From: Herbiconiux sp. VKM Ac-1786
Lineage (GTDB): Bacteria; Actinomycetota; Actinomycetes; Actinomycetales; Microbacteriaceae
DNA length: 64,000 bases
Assembly: GCF_015350805.1 (NCBI RefSeq)
Contig: NZ_JADKSG010000002.1
Span: 1,240,001-1,304,000 of the forward strand
Direction of reading: 5' to 3'
The translations under genes and the position numbers were made by a program. Positions 63,866 to 64,000 of this stretch are shown piece after piece (the stretch's first letter is position 1; every line of letters begins with the position of its first letter). The notes under the pieces were generated by a model that was given only the letters and a program-made list of their open reading frames with translations, was not told the DNA's origin and ran no database searches.

Positions 63866-64000
63866 TCAGCGGGGGTGGGCCGCGAACTCGCCCCAGAGGC
63901 GGTCGGTGAAGGCGCCGGGCGGGAGGGGCGGCGCCGCCGGCTCGGCAGGCTCGGCCGCGGGGACGGTGGCCGGCGTGTCGGCGAGGTCGGCGAGGTGGCG
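63866..64000 (-). CDS. 3' end of an unidentified gene
   Basis: The last 44 codons of a gene that continues beyond the right edge: RHLADLADTPATVP, an Ala/Pro/Glu linker, and PPGAFTDRLWGEFAAHPR before TGA at 63866-63868. The linker and a Trp-containing tail look like the C-terminal end of a longer protein, but the family cannot be told. Convergent with the GH3 gene. Confidence 0.5.
   Translation of the reverse strand, partial: RHLADLADTPATVPAAEPAEPAAPPLPPGAFTDRLWGEFAAHPR

Overview
The window is high-GC DNA from an actinobacterium, most likely a member of the Microbacteriaceae. The evidence is strong G/C use at third codon positions, a DUF222/HNH endonuclease gene typical of that family, actinobacteria-only families (DUF3090, SCO1664-like), MmyB-type regulators and DtxR/IdeR-like iron boxes. 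Genus assignment is inference. Genes are dense on both strands. No gap longer than 300 bases lacks a gene; the largest are about 210 bp (before oleA), 200 bp (before the MFS gene) and 190 bp (before the membrane hydrolase). I saw no rRNA, tRNA, insertion sequence, prophage or CRISPR array.

Layout. 1-7.2 kb: a partial SDR beside a degraded MarR gene, two methyltransferases, a 5'-3' exonuclease, an RNase HI, a deletion-scarred pseudogene, an MmyB regulator divergent from an SDR, a lipoprotein, and an antitoxin whose toxin partner is truncated. 7.5-16.7 kb: ABC-F ATPase, SpoIIAA-like protein, uracil-DNA glycosylase family protein, zinc alcohol dehydrogenase, GNAT, then the conserved phosphatase-DUF3090-SCO1664 operon followed by a Na+/H+ antiporter. 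16.7-21.7 kb: DUF222/HNH gene, and a MoxR-type AAA+ ATPase paired with a VWA protein. 21.8-26.6 kb: an oleA-oleBC-oleD operon for long-chain olefin synthesis, preceded by a putative leaderless leader peptide. 26.7-35 kb: VapBC module, esterase, MmyB regulator, GNAT, aquaporin, DUF1801 protein, serine hydrolase, M23 peptidase, NYN-LOTUS protein. 35-38.5 kb: a 2OG/Fe(II)-dioxygenase-like gene and a membrane-fused hydrolase, divergent, each with an iron-box-like site; then a TetR gene. 38.5-50.5 kb: a DUF262/DUF1524 putative nuclease, envelope proteins, a two-component system, an HD protein, a PemK-like toxin, a secreted coiled-coil M15-like protein and two tiny genes. 50.5-55.5 kb: ECF sigma factor with an overlapping membrane protein, MFS exporter with esterase, VOC protein and a GNAT remnant. 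55.5-63.8 kb: a sugar utilisation locus (GH43-lacI divergent from SBP-permease-permease-GH3), then the 3' end of one more gene.

A recurring signal ties the window together. At about twenty genes, on both strands, a -10-like hexamer (NANNNT, often TAGNNT) lies exactly six bases before the start codon, as expected for leaderless transcription. The same signature marks the small ORF upstream of oleA.
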